Shown: positions 1-9,249, counted from the stretch's first letter. The stretch: 64,000 nt of DNA from Salipaludibacillus keqinensis (GCF_003226325.1 NZ_PDOD01000003.1:310001-374000), one strand, 5' to 3'. The notes: generated by a model from the letters alone, not told the origin. Program-made: numbers and translations.

Positions 1-1
1 T

Positions 2-340
2 CCACGGGCGATGTTGCTTTCTTTAATCATCGTGTTTTGTATGATTGGTGTCTATGGTTTAAGCTTCAATCCGTTTGATCTTATGCTTGTTCTCATTTTC
101 GGATTAATTGGATTTGCTATGCGAATGTATAATTTCCCAGCAGCTCCGTTGATTTTAGCGATGATTTTAGGTGCGATTATGGAAGAAAATATGCGGAGAG
201 CTTTACAAATTTCGTCAGGCGATTGGATGATTTTTGTAGATAAGCCTATTTCGCTAACTTTATTAATTATGGCTGCCCTTTCGCTTCTTATTCCATTAGT
301 CATCCGTGTTATTAAATTTATTAACAGAAAGAAAGCGTGA
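2..340 (+). CDS. Tripartite tricarboxylate transporter permease TctA, C-terminal end (5' partial)
   Basis: The reading frame is already open at base 2, so only the last 112 residues are seen. The sequence is very hydrophobic, with about three membrane helices. It carries the conserved TctA ending, in which IMEENMRRAL is followed by SGDWMIF and a final helix. TctA is the large 12-helix permease of the TTT family, which works with a small TctB subunit and a solute-binding TctC to import carboxylates. Those partners would lie upstream, outside the window. The gene ends 52 bp before an AbrB-type membrane protein on the same strand, so the two may be co-transcribed. The family call is firm; the substrate cannot be told. 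Confidence 0.88.
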   Translation, partial: PRAMLLSLIIVFCMIGVYGLSFNPFDLMLVLIFGLIGFAMRMYNFPAAPLILAMILGAIMEENMRRALQISSGDWMIFVDKPISLTLLIMAALSLLIPLVIRVIKFINRKKA

Positions 341-392
341 TAGTAAGGTTATAAATAATTATTACTGAACCAAACGTTATTGTTGGACTGGA

Positions 393-1433
393 ATGGAGTT
401 GAGTGCTGTGATTAGAGCGGGGACCATTGTAATTATTGCCCTTGCAGTAGGTTGGATATTCAATTTACTTCAAGTACCGGCAGGGTGGCTTCTTGGGGCA
501 TTGCTGACGGGATTATTCGTAGGTCTTACCCGCTCTAATGTAAACTACGATGGCTGGCCCTTTAAATTGGCTCTTTCTCTCGTTGGAGCGAATATTGGTC
601 TTCTCATGAATAAAGAGTTGTTCGGGATAATAGGATTATACTTAGGTCCCTTGTTAATCACCCTACTCTTGACACTAATAAGTGGTTTTTTTCTAGGCTG
701 GCTGCTATTTCATTGGTCAAAAATATTAGATAAACGAACCGCTTTTTTCTGTTGTATTCCAGGCGGTGCTTCCGAAATCATTAGTGTAAGCAGCGAATAT
801 GGTGCTGATGAGAGAATAGTTGCGGCTTTTCATACTGCTAGAATTACACTGTTTGTTTTATGCATACCGTTTGTAGCTGGAATTTGGAACAATACGAATG
901 GAAATGAACTAACGGAAGTGGCTTCTTATTCACTTTCGTATGAACTTATCTTGACTTTTATAGTAGTTATGACCCTTGCTACCGTTTTGAACCGTTTATT
1001 TAAAGTGCCTGCAGGGGCCTTGCTGTACGCGATCGCTATGGGCTTTATTTTTGGAGAATTTGTCTTTCAAATCGAGAGAGTTCCAAACTATATCGGCGGT
1101 ATCGGTCAAGGATTAATTGGTGTTATGGTCGGTGTGAGGTTTGACAGAGAAACCCTGGTGCGGCTAAAGCGAATTGGAACGGTAAGTATAAGTATTTTAA
1201 GTATCTATTTAGGAATCAGTTTTATTTCCGGGTACGTCTTTTGGAAATTAAGTGACGTAACATATATCGTAGGTTTATTAAGTGTGGTTCCAGCTGGAGC
1301 AGCAGAAATGTCAGCCACAGCTTTCGCACTGGAGCTTGAACCTACATTAGTTGCCAGTCTTCAGATCATCAGAGTGATCAGTATCTTTGTAACCCTACCG
1401 TTATTAATTTGGTTAATAAATAAATTACGATGA
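393..1433 (+). CDS. AbrB-family (AbrB duplication) integral membrane protein
   Basis: This polytopic membrane protein of about 346 residues has two related halves, each containing a VPAG motif (VPAGWLLGAL near residue 28 and VPAGALLYAI in the second half). That is the signature of the membrane 'AbrB duplication' family, once misnamed ammonia monooxygenase. The conserved CCIPGGASEI and VVPAGAAEMS loops are also present. It is not the DNA-binding AbrB. Function is unknown; in many genomes it lies beside TctA-type transporters, as here. The start is uncertain: ATG at 393 has no clear ribosome site, whereas GTG at 408 follows GGAG by about nine bases and may be the true start. Confidence 0.8.
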   Translation: MELSAVIRAGTIVIIALAVGWIFNLLQVPAGWLLGALLTGLFVGLTRSNVNYDGWPFKLALSLVGANIGLLMNKELFGIIGLYLGPLLITLLLTLISGFFLGWLLFHWSKILDKRTAFFCCIPGGASEIISVSSEYGADERIVAAFHTARITLFVLCIPFVAGIWNNTNGNELTEVASYSLSYELILTFIVVMTLATVLNRLFKVPAGALLYAIAMGFIFGEFVFQIERVPNYIGGIGQGLIGVMVGVRFDRETLVRLKRIGTVSISILSIYLGISFISGYVFWKLSDVTYIVGLLSVVPAGAAEMSATAFALELEPTLVASLQIIRVISIFVTLPLLIWLINKLR

Positions 1434-1690
1434 GAGTACTGTAAGATAATTCCTACTAGAAAAAATTAATGTATGAGAGGCCCAAAAAATGTAGTTGTCC
1501 AGTTCAAACCACGCAAGTTGTCCTTCTAGACTTGAAAATCCCAATTCCAATAAACAAATCATTCAAAGAGATAGTATAGAAGATTTTACTGTACAGTGCT
1601 ATAGCGTATAACTAGAAAATTAAAGGTAATCCTACCCCCATGACGAAGGTGTAGTGATAGGAGATTTTACATTTAAGGAGTGAACGAACT

Positions 1691-3358
1691 GTGCAAACAT
1701 CTCATGACATTCAAATAACGAGAGACGTAAAGGTACCGATGAGGGATGGTGTCCTGTTGTCTGCAGACATTTATCAACCGAAGGCTGAAGGGGAGTTTCC
1801 GGCCATTGTCGTGCGAACACCATATGGAAAGACGACCGATCAGTCTCATCAAACCGGCTGTTTTTTTGCTGAAAATGGATATGCCATCATGTATATGGAT
1901 GTAAGAGGACGAGAGGATTCTGATGGGGAATTCATTCCGTATCGAAACGAGGGCATTGATGGCTATGACTCTATCGAGTGGATCGCAGCACAGCCATGGT
2001 GCATGGGAAAAGTGGGAACTCTCGGTGGTTCTTATTTAGGCAGGGTGCAGTGGCTCACTGCGTTACACAAACCACCTTCCTTGAAAACGATGATTCCGCT
2101 CGTAACCCCGTCCGATCCTTTCGTTGAATGGCCGACGGGACTGCCCAATCCACAGCATATTTGCTGGGTTTACCGGACCAGTGGACGTGTTCAGCAAAAC
2201 CTTAACGTAGTGAACTGGGCGGAGGTTTACGACCACTTACCGATGATCGAGATGGATGAAAAAACCGGACGACGATCAGAACAATGGAAAGAAGAAGTCC
2301 GTCATTCTTATTTGGATGACTATTGGAAGCACCTTTGCTACCAAGACAAATTTGATCAAATCGACTTGCCTGTCTTACATATTTCAGGGTGGTACGATGA
2401 TGAACAAATCGGGACACCGCTGAACTTCATTGGGATGACTCATACCGATGAATCTAAAAAATCTAAGCATCATCAACGATTGCTCATGGGACCGTGGCCT
2501 CATCAAGTGAACAAATCAACCACGTTTGGCGAGCTTGAATTTGGTCCCACGTCAATCATTGATATGCATCAATACCAGCTTCGGTGGTTTGACTACTGGC
2601 TAAAAGGGATTGACAATCAGCTCATGGAAGAGGCCCCAGTGCAGATTTTTGTAATGGGTGAAAACAAATGGCGACAGGAACAAGAATGGCCGCTTGCTAG
2701 AACGGCCTGGACGAAATATTATTTGCACAGTGACGGAAATGCCAACAGTTTATTTGGTGACGGGACGCTGTCAGCAGAGAAACCAAAAATAGGAGAGCCG
2801 GAAGAGGACCATTACCGTTATGATCCGAGTAACCCTGTGCCATTTATTACTGAGATGATTTCCAGTCAAATTGGCGGGGCTGACGATTATTCAGCCATCG
2901 AACGGCGTGATGATGTTCTCGTTTATACCACAGAAAAACTGACAGAGGACTTGGAGGTTACAGGGCCTGTCACAGCGGAAATATATGCATCAACCGATGG
3001 ACGGGACACAGATTTCATGGTAAAACTGTTGGATGTTTGGCCAAGTGGCTATGCACAGCGATTAACTGATGGAATGGTGAGGGGGCGTTTTCGAGAGGGA
3101 ATGGAGACTCCGAAGCTTCTCGAACCTGGAGAAATCTATCCGTTTCATGTAGACTGCTGGAACACGTCCCATGTCTTTAAAAAGGGTCATAAGATTAGAA
3201 TAGAAGTGGCATCAAGTGCCTTCCCAAAGTATGACCGGAATCTAAATACCGGTGACGAACTAGGTGTCACATCTGAAATGAAAACGGCTAATCAGACGAT
3301 CTATCATAATGAACAGCATCCATCGGCGATTGTGCTACCGGTGATTCCTAAACGTTAA
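1691..3358 (+). CDS. CocE/NonD family serine hydrolase (X-Pro dipeptidyl-peptidase-like)
   Basis: This 555-residue protein has the S15/CocE layout. An alpha/beta-hydrolase domain has the nucleophile elbow GGSYLG (Ser114). An oxyanion-side YGKTTD loop follows TPYG. A C-terminal jelly-roll of X-Pro-peptidase type begins near residue 330. The acid and base residues are probably in SGWYDDEQ and GPWPHQ. Members cleave acyl esters or amides, such as glutaryl-7-ACA, cocaine or Xaa-Pro peptides; the substrate here cannot be predicted. No signal peptide is seen, so it is cytoplasmic. The start is GTG, preceded by TAAGGAG at 1675-1681. The gene is monocistronic and ends at a strong bidirectional terminator. 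Confidence 0.87.
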   Translation: MQTSHDIQITRDVKVPMRDGVLLSADIYQPKAEGEFPAIVVRTPYGKTTDQSHQTGCFFAENGYAIMYMDVRGREDSDGEFIPYRNEGIDGYDSIEWIAAQPWCMGKVGTLGGSYLGRVQWLTALHKPPSLKTMIPLVTPSDPFVEWPTGLPNPQHICWVYRTSGRVQQNLNVVNWAEVYDHLPMIEMDEKTGRRSEQWKEEVRHSYLDDYWKHLCYQDKFDQIDLPVLHISGWYDDEQIGTPLNFIGMTHTDESKKSKHHQRLLMGPWPHQVNKSTTFGELEFGPTSIIDMHQYQLRWFDYWLKGIDNQLMEEAPVQIFVMGENKWRQEQEWPLARTAWTKYYLHSDGNANSLFGDGTLSAEKPKIGEPEEDHYRYDPSNPVPFITEMISSQIGGADDYSAIERRDDVLVYTTEKLTEDLEVTGPVTAEIYASTDGRDTDFMVKLLDVWPSGYAQRLTDGMVRGRFREGMETPKLLEPGEIYPFHVDCWNTSHVFKKGHKIRIEVASSAFPKYDRNLNTGDELGVTSEMKTANQTIYHNEQHPSAIVLPVIPKR

Positions 3359-3362
3359 CATG

Positions 3363-3402
3363 AAAAAATGTCCCCTGCATACGATAGCAGGGGACATTTT
3401 TT
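3363..3402. terminator. Bidirectional rho-independent terminator
   Basis: A perfect 16-bp stem (3363-3378 with 3387-3402, core TGTCCCCTGC / GCAGGGGACA) has an 8-base loop and A and T runs on its two sides. It therefore works for the hydrolase on the plus strand and for the convergent small gene on the minus strand, whose stop codon lies inside the stem. Confidence 0.93.
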
Positions 3403-3730
3403 AGGCTACAGTGCCGGTTGCATCAGATGATATAATGCCTCTAGTTTGTAGAATTTGTTTTGAACTCTCATCAGCGGGACGGTAACCTTTGTCTAATAGT
3501 TCCTTGATATTAATTTTGTTATAAACGAAAGAAAATATGATTCCAGGAACCCATGCTCCAAACCCAAATGTGAATACTGAAACAGCAACTGCTGTAATAA
3601 ACATAATGGCAGCCCATTTCAAGTCTCCTCTAAAAAGGGCTGGAAAAAAGCCAAAAAATAGCGTTGTCCAACTAAATCCTATCTTAATTTCTTTTAAAAC
3701 TCCAGCGTCATTCTTTAGTCTTACGTGCAT
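3401..3730 (-). CDS. Small membrane protein, DUF2628/HrgC-like
   Basis: This 109-residue protein has a short polar N-terminus, then the motif KIGFSWTTLFFGFFPALFRGD followed by a long hydrophobic helix pair (about residues 35-72) and a polar tail. The FSW..FFGFFPALFRGD block is typical of small bacterial membrane proteins related to DUF2628/HrgC; no biochemical role is known to me. The start ATG at 3730 is preceded by AAGGAGTGG. A TATAAT-like -10 lies upstream near 3766-3771 on the minus strand. The gene is single and convergent with the CocE-like hydrolase. Confidence 0.72.
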   Translation of the reverse strand: MHVRLKNDAGVLKEIKIGFSWTTLFFGFFPALFRGDLKWAAIMFITAVAVSVFTFGFGAWVPGIIFSFVYNKINIKELLDKGYRPADESSKQILQTRGIISSDATGTVA

Positions 3731-3941
3731 GCTTGACCACTCCTTATATTCTATCGAAATTCATGATAATTATACTATAAAAAATAAATAATGAACATTA
3801 TTTTCCAAAAATAATATAAATATAGGTATTAAGTATTGTTTCTTAGGGTGGTAGTTTTTATCCTGAAAAAACTTGATTTATATCTAAATCAAAGAGGATC
3901 AATAGTATTTGAAAGCTACTATTCGCAGTTGTATATGTCTG

Positions 3942-3970
3942 TTTAAATCTTCCTTCATACGATGTATAAT
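3942..3970 (+). promoter_or_regulatory. SigA-type promoter of the zinc-ribbon protease gene
   Basis: TTTAAA (3942-3947), a 17-bp spacer and a perfect TATAAT (3965-3970) are seen. Transcription would start near 3977. This rules out the upstream in-frame ATG at 3962 as the translation start and supports ATG 3998. Confidence 0.65.
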
Positions 3971-3997
3971 TATCAGATACAAAGAGGGAGGCTGAAT

Positions 3998-4870
3998 ATG
4001 TTTTGTCGCAAATGTTTAGTCAATATACATAAATCAGATGAACAATGCTCGAATTGTGGTACGGATCGATCATTATTTCGAAAAGGAATCATTCTTGCGA
4101 GCGCCTTATTTTTACTGGTCATTCTTAGTGGAGCCTACCTATATCAAAGTATTCCTGGGAATACAGCTACTACCGACCAACAGACCGCTTCCTTTTTAGC
4201 TGAACGGTCAGAAGGAAAAAAAGAGATAGGATCATTTGAAGTGCCTGTTTTTATTGAAGTGAGAGAAGTAATGAGAGAAGAAGAGATTGCTGCTCGCACA
4301 GAAGAGGCGATCGAGGAAGCGCAAGAAACGGTATATACAATTGCTACTCCAAATGAACAGGGTTCAGGTTTTCTCTATAGTGAAGATGGCATCGTCCTCA
4401 CAAGTGCCCACGTGGTCAGGGGACATGATCTGATCACCGTTGTAGATCAATCAGGAGATATTTATGAAGGAAGGTTGCTCGGCTCCTCCGATTACATGGA
4501 TATTGCTGTTCTAGAGGTAGAAGAATTCAAAGGAACAGAGCCATTTGAATTAGATACCAGTCAAGAATTTGATTCTGGTGAAGAGGTTGCAGCCTTGGGA
4601 AGCCCTAAAGGTGTGCAAAACACTGTCACAGAGGGGAATATCACAAACACTCGTTTAAATTTAACCATTGATGAGTATGAGTACGAAGATTTATATGAAA
4701 TTTCAGCAGGTATCGTTGAAGGGAACAGCGGGGGTCCACTGTTTTCCATAGAACATCACTGTTTTATAGCCATAAATGCCGCGAAAAGTTTAGATGATCC
4801 CACCATTGGCTACAGTGTTCCCCTTTACAAAATTGAAGATTTAATTGATGAGCTGAAAACAGAGGGATGA
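3998..4870 (+). CDS. Membrane-anchored trypsin-like serine protease with N-terminal zinc ribbon
   Basis: The protein has 290 residues. Residues 1-21 form a zinc ribbon (CRKC and CSNC), residues 30-50 a transmembrane helix and residues about 105-285 a chymotrypsin-fold domain of DegP/HtrA type. The catalytic triad is visible: His138 (SAHVV), Asp168 (MDIAV) and Ser244 (GNSGGP). There is no PDZ domain, unlike HtrA/DegP. The protease domain should face outside if the ribbon is cytoplasmic. The start was chosen at ATG 3998 after AAAGAGGGAG. A paralogue with the same layout lies at 12091-12948. The target is unknown; a role in surface-protein quality control is only inference. Confidence 0.85.
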   Translation: MFCRKCLVNIHKSDEQCSNCGTDRSLFRKGIILASALFLLVILSGAYLYQSIPGNTATTDQQTASFLAERSEGKKEIGSFEVPVFIEVREVMREEEIAARTEEAIEEAQETVYTIATPNEQGSGFLYSEDGIVLTSAHVVRGHDLITVVDQSGDIYEGRLLGSSDYMDIAVLEVEEFKGTEPFELDTSQEFDSGEEVAALGSPKGVQNTVTEGNITNTRLNLTIDEYEYEDLYEISAGIVEGNSGGPLFSIEHHCFIAINAAKSLDDPTIGYSVPLYKIEDLIDELKTEG

Positions 4871-4877
4871 GGTAGTT

Positions 4878-4982
4878 GGTTCCGCGAACCGAGGTTCCAG
4901 GAACTGAAGTTCACGGAACCAACGTCACCGGAACCAACGTCACCGGAACCAACGTCACCGGAACCAACGTCACCGGAACCCC
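4878..4982. repeat. Tandem 15-bp repeat, seven units, between convergent genes
   Basis: Seven head-to-tail 15-bp units fill 105 bp. The last four are nearly identical (CGTCACCGGAACCAA). The first three are diverged (GGTTCCGCGAACCGA, GGTTCCAGGAACTGA, AGTTCACGGAACCAA), and the first two are locally palindromic. The block fills the gap between the protease stop and the convergent M20 gene, where no ordinary terminator is seen. Other intergenic repeat tracts occur at 35400, 41961, 49242 and 57914. Confidence 0.9.
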
Positions 4983-5000
4983 ATCCACTGCACCGTAGCT

Positions 5001-6206
5001 TCAATCTCCCTTTTCTTTTAACGATTGAAGGGTATTAATGGTCACATGAGTCATGCATTCTACCCCTATTTTCAAGGCTCGTTCATCGATATCAAACTCA
5101 GGATCATGAAGAGGTCGCTGGACGGTCCGAGATGGAATAGCTGTTCCGAGCCAGTAGTAGGCACCGGGGTATTTCAATAAGAACTTTCCGAAATCCTCTC
5201 CACCCATACTTGGCTGAATATCGGGAGTGGCCTCTTCCCCTAGTGTTTGTTGGGCTGTGCTTTTCACTAGTGAAGCCCACCGTTCACTATTCATCGTGGC
5301 TGGATAGCCATCTAAATATTTGACCTCAGCGGTGGCCCCCATGGAGGTGGCGATCCCTTCAGCGATTTCAGACATTTTCTGTTTAATCATTGTTTTCACG
5401 TCATTTTTGTACGTACGAACGGTACCTTCAAGAGTCACTTCCTCAGCGATCACATTGTAACGGGTGCCTCCCTGAATTTTGCCGATGGTAACGACGGCTG
5501 ACTCTAGGGGATCGGTATTACGACTGACGAGCGTTTGTAGCCCTGTAATAACTTGGTTAGCGGCTATGATGGCATCATTTGTTTGATGGGGCATACTGGC
5601 ATGGCCGGAAGACCCTTTAATGGTAATCGTAAATCGGTCTGAGTTCCCCATCATCGCGCCTGGACGTACACCGATTTGACCCACAGGTAAATCAGGCCAA
5701 ACATGCTGGGCATAAATCGCGTCTGGTTTGTACTTATCAAAGACGCCGTCTTCCATCATTTTCGACGATCCACCCCTGGGCGCATCTTCCTCAGCTGGTT
5801 GAAATACTAGTAAAACAGTTCCTTCAAGTTCATGTTTGTATTTATTTAATAGGATTCCTGTCCCAATGAGCATAGCTGTATGCGCATCGTGACCACAAGC
5901 GTGCATTTTATTGTCGGTTTTGGACACGAAAGAATGATCATTTTTTTCGAGAATGGGTAGGGCGTCAATATCTGCTCTTAAGGCCACCGTCTTTCCAGGA
6001 TGGTTCCCTTTAATGACGCCTAACACACCAGTGGTTGCATACCCCGTCGTAAAAGGAATCTGTTCTTTTGACAGCAGGTTCTGGATTCGTTTGGACGTTT
6101 CGAATTCTTCATGACTGAGTTCCGGGTTTTCGTGGAGTTCTCTGCGAATGTCAATCAGTTGGTCTTCGATTTTGTTTAATTCTTCTTTTATATTTTCTAA
6201 ATTCAT
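5001..6206 (-). CDS. M20 family amidohydrolase (N-acyl-amino acid / IAA-amino acid hydrolase-like)
   Basis: The protein has 401 residues with M20D features: RRELHENPELSHEE near residue 21, a metal-site ACGHDAHT (Cys104, His106), AEE at 138-140 and a C-terminal GGEDFGKF. This family hydrolyses N-acetyl or other N-acyl amino acids, or amino-acid conjugates, in the cytoplasm with two divalent metals. The longest frame starts at 6311, but ATG 6206 is preceded by GAAGGTGTGAGG and fits the family N-terminus, so it is used here. The gene is single, with the 15-bp repeat tract just beyond its stop. The exact acyl substrate is unknown. Confidence 0.88.
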   Translation of the reverse strand: MNLENIKEELNKIEDQLIDIRRELHENPELSHEEFETSKRIQNLLSKEQIPFTTGYATTGVLGVIKGNHPGKTVALRADIDALPILEKNDHSFVSKTDNKMHACGHDAHTAMLIGTGILLNKYKHELEGTVLLVFQPAEEDAPRGGSSKMMEDGVFDKYKPDAIYAQHVWPDLPVGQIGVRPGAMMGNSDRFTITIKGSSGHASMPHQTNDAIIAANQVITGLQTLVSRNTDPLESAVVTIGKIQGGTRYNVIAEEVTLEGTVRTYKNDVKTMIKQKMSEIAEGIATSMGATAEVKYLDGYPATMNSERWASLVKSTAQQTLGEEATPDIQPSMGGEDFGKFLLKYPGAYYWLGTAIPSRTVQRPLHDPEFDIDERALKIGVECMTHVTINTLQSLKEKGD

Positions 6207-6576
6207 ATTCCTCACACCTTCTTCAAAACTACTAAAAAATGAATCGCTATCCTCTTTCCTATTCTCTACCCCGTTAATCCAAAGATGGTAAGCGGAAGCG
6301 GCACTGGGCATGAGAAAATAGGTATGTACTTAGACTTTAGGCAGTTCACCATCATGTTCACCTCTAGTGACATTTTACCACAGTGCCGTCCAGTTACCTT
6401 TTAGTCCAGTCTTCGCCCAAATCATCGACCATTTATCAAAAAAATAGCTGCTTAAACCGATAATCTGTGAAAAATAGGTCATTTATCTTTTGATTTCAAG
6501 AATGATTTAGCTTTACCCTGTATAATAGAGGGTGCTACTAGAATCTAATAAACTGAGAAATAGAGGTGATCGGCCA
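6207..6576. other. Divergent intergenic region, about 370 bp
   Basis: This is the shared upstream region of the M20 gene (minus strand) and the SEC-C gene (plus strand). A perfect TATAAT at 6521-6526 is the likely -10 of the plus-strand gene; its -35 is weak. The implied start site near 6533 lies beyond an in-frame GTG at 6532, supporting translation from 6577. Nothing else is recognised. Confidence 0.5.
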
Positions 6577-9012
6577 ATGTTTGGACAATCCTTTTTAGGA
6601 AAAATAGAGACACATCTTGTGTCAGATGATTATATGGTTAGACAATTTGTTCTGGATATTCTTGACTCAAGTTTTATCGGGACGGAAAATACATTTATGC
6701 TTGGTCTTGAAGCCAATGAAAAGAATCGCAGGGATCGAGATTCCAGCGAACATTTAACGTATCTTAAGCACTTGCCCATGCCAGAAGAAGGAATGAGGCA
6801 CTTGTTGCTAGCCTTACGCCAGGAAAATCTTCCATCAGATCAGGCGGACGGGTACATAAGGTTATTAAACCATGCGGATCCATGTCTGGCTCAAAAATTG
6901 AAAGAGGATCTTTCGGCCGTTTTAAAAGAAAAAGGGTTGAACGTAAAGAATATGTCGTTCTACACCGACCTTTGTTCAGACCCAAATGATGTTATTTCGC
7001 AAAAACTACAATACGTGATTAAAAACCTTGAAACGTCTAAATCCTTTAAAAAAGATGTTTATTTACTAGGGAAACAAATCATGGAAATGATCGCAAGACG
7101 AGGCTTTCACGGTCCAAATGAGTTGTTGAACAGCATAAGGAAAATGCGGAAGAAACCTACTCTCAGTTTCCAAGACTTATACTACCTTGTTTTAGCAGGG
7201 CAGATGGAGACGGAAGTGGTCGTTCCAGATATGGTCGCTTTAGTTCCTATTCACAAATCAAACGAACAATTCTTGGAGGAATTCGCCGATGCCATGGTGA
7301 AAATAGGCACAAACCGAGTGGTGGACGCCGTCCTACCTCTTTTAGATGACAACGAAGTCCGGTTTCATGCTATCGATATCATCGGAAAAATCAAGACGGA
7401 TTATGCCCAACGAGTGTTATTAGAAGAATTCAGCAGAGAAACAAGAGTGGATTCTAAAACGCTGATCGCCGCCTGTTTATGTGAACAACTATCAGCCCAA
7501 GCGATACCTATGATCGAGTCCTTTATCGAAGAAGGGTACGAAAAACGACTGCTAACCTTAGAGGGACCTTTGTATTGCAATTGTTTGATTAACGGAATCA
7601 ATCATCCGAAGCTACAGCAATGGAAAGAAATCGCCGGTCACGAAGGGTATTCATCAGAACCAGAACCTGAAGCCGACTTAGACTCGGTCGACCTCCCTAG
7701 CAACGAAGAAGATGTGGCCATAGAGGTAGCGAGCGAACCTTCTCAGTCCGATATACAAGAAGAGAAGATTGAAACCAAAGAAGCTCCTGACCAGAAAAAA
7801 CCAGAGAAAAAGAAGAAATCATACCTTGAGCTACTTCTAGAAGCGGAGTCTAAATCTACATCTAGACTTGCTTTTGAAGAAGAACCAAAAGTACAAGAAG
7901 AATCATATTCAATAGAACTTGAACCTCAAGATTTAGAAGATCAAGCAGACACTGACGTCCAGTCTGAACTCGTTAAAGAGTTGGCTTCAGAGGAAGAAGC
8001 TCAGGCAGAAGAGGTCGAGTTCGGGAGTGAAGCATCTTTTGATGAAGAAGAACAGCCACAAGAGGTTGATTTAGAGAGTGAAGCTTCTTCCGATGAAGAA
8101 GAACAGCCACAAGAGATTGAGTTCGAGAGTGAAGCATCTTCTGATGAAGAAGAACAGCTACAAGAGGTTGAGTTAGAGATTGAAGCATCTTCTGATGAAG
8201 AAGAGCAGCCATCAGAGGTCGAGTTAGAGATTGAACCTTCTTCCGCTGAAGAAGAGGAACCATTAGACATCCAGTTAGAAAGTGAAGTTCGTCCTGATGA
8301 CATGGAAGATGAAGAATCAACTGGAATCCAAAGCGACGAAGTAGAAACGAAGGATGAAGAAGTCATCCATACACAAACTGCTCATCAGGAGGAAGTCCAA
8401 GAACCTACAATGGGAGACAATCCTGAAGACGAGATGGAGAGTCAGTTAGAAAATGATCCGATATTGGAAGAAAAAGACGAAGATCTAGAAGATGAAAAGT
8501 CGGAAACTGAGGTATCAACTGAGGACTCAAATTCTGAATTAGAGTTGAGAGATGAAGGAATCACCCTATCAGAAGCTACTCAACAGAATTTGGATCCAGT
8601 AGCTGAAGATGCCCCTTTAAACAAGAAAGAAGAGATCGAAAGTAAATCAAGTAATGATCAGATTTGGGTAGAAAAGAAGGGAGATGAGCAAGAGGAAAAG
8701 CAAGACTCAATTTCAACCGACGACTCAATTCCACCGCTAACTACTGAGTGGGAAAGCGCCGAACATGGAGAGTTAGACCAGTCGGAAACGGCGTCATCCT
8801 TGGAGACGGTCACCCCGTCTGATGAAAAGAAACCGAAACCTGCAACTCAACCTGAACAGACACCCGTTTCTTATGAAGAGATCAAGGCAGCTGTTGAAAG
8901 ACTATACAGAGCAGGGGAACAATCCCAGACGCGGAGAAAACAAGTGAAAGTCGGACGAAATGATCCTTGTCCTTGCGGAAGCGGAAAAAAGTATAAAAAA
9001 TGTTGTATGTAA
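6577..9012 (+). CDS. Large acidic SEC-C motif protein with HEAT-like N-terminus and internal repeats
   Basis: The protein has 811 residues. About residues 1-370 are helical with HEAT-like pairs (DAVLPLLDDNEVRFHAIDII). Residues about 375-770 are extremely acidic and low in complexity, including five 17-residue repeats. The end is a canonical SEC-C zinc motif, VGRNDPCPCGSGKKYKKCCM, the same motif that ends SecA and many YecA-like proteins. In SecA it binds zinc and SecB or the ribosome; here a protein- or ribosome-binding role is inference. The start at ATG 6577 follows GAGGTGAT. Nothing in the neighbourhood reveals its job. The family appears restricted to Bacillaceae, but I could not test that. 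Confidence 0.7.
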   Translation: MFGQSFLGKIETHLVSDDYMVRQFVLDILDSSFIGTENTFMLGLEANEKNRRDRDSSEHLTYLKHLPMPEEGMRHLLLALRQENLPSDQADGYIRLLNHADPCLAQKLKEDLSAVLKEKGLNVKNMSFYTDLCSDPNDVISQKLQYVIKNLETSKSFKKDVYLLGKQIMEMIARRGFHGPNELLNSIRKMRKKPTLSFQDLYYLVLAGQMETEVVVPDMVALVPIHKSNEQFLEEFADAMVKIGTNRVVDAVLPLLDDNEVRFHAIDIIGKIKTDYAQRVLLEEFSRETRVDSKTLIAACLCEQLSAQAIPMIESFIEEGYEKRLLTLEGPLYCNCLINGINHPKLQQWKEIAGHEGYSSEPEPEADLDSVDLPSNEEDVAIEVASEPSQSDIQEEKIETKEAPDQKKPEKKKKSYLELLLEAESKSTSRLAFEEEPKVQEESYSIELEPQDLEDQADTDVQSELVKELASEEEAQAEEVEFGSEASFDEEEQPQEVDLESEASSDEEEQPQEIEFESEASSDEEEQLQEVELEIEASSDEEEQPSEVELEIEPSSAEEEEPLDIQLESEVRPDDMEDEESTGIQSDEVETKDEEVIHTQTAHQEEVQEPTMGDNPEDEMESQLENDPILEEKDEDLEDEKSETEVSTEDSNSELELRDEGITLSEATQQNLDPVAEDAPLNKKEEIESKSSNDQIWVEKKGDEQEEKQDSISTDDSIPPLTTEWESAEHGELDQSETASSLETVTPSDEKKPKPATQPEQTPVSYEEIKAAVERLYRAGEQSQTRRKQVKVGRNDPCPCGSGKKYKKCCM
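8011..8265 (+). repeat. Five 51-bp in-frame repeats encoding a 17-aa acidic unit
   Basis: Units start at 8011, 8062, 8113, 8164 and 8215, with a decayed sixth at 8266. The consensus peptide is EVELESEASSDEEEQPQ. The period is exact at DNA level, so copy number can change by slippage or recombination without breaking the frame. Confidence 0.92.
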
Positions 9013-9023
9013 ATGGAATACCT

Positions 9024-9061
9024 ATGCCTGCCAAGGAAAAGACCCCTTGGCAGGCATTTTT
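9024..9061 (+). terminator. Rho-independent terminator after the SEC-C gene
   Basis: A perfect 13-bp stem (ATGCCTGCCAAGG, 9024-9036, with 9045-9057) has an 8-base loop and is followed by a T run. Confidence 0.93.
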
Positions 9062-9249
9062 AGATTAGTGGAGCGGGAGGGGGACAGGCCGGATGGTGCT
9101 AGGTAGGTGCTACCAGTGCAGCACCTGTAGCATGACTCACCCACCACCTCCCCAATTCTTTTCGTCCGTCGAAACAAATAATTATACACTGCTCCCTGTT
9201 ATTGTTAGAATGTCTTTATACGTTTGAGCAAGAAAGAGGAGTGAATAAT

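Noticed and set aside
3536-3791. 84-aa plus-strand frame opposite the small membrane protein
   Set aside because: It has no ribosome site and is antisense to a gene with good start, promoter and terminator.
3845-3870. AGGGTGGTA-like sequence resembling part of a T-box
   Set aside because: There is no specifier stem, no full GGTACCGCG and no terminator, and the downstream gene is a protease.
8001-8366. Long serine-rich frames on the minus strand opposite the acidic repeats
   Set aside because: They are mirror images of the GAA/GAT-rich repeat, with no ribosome site; shadows of the SEC-C gene.
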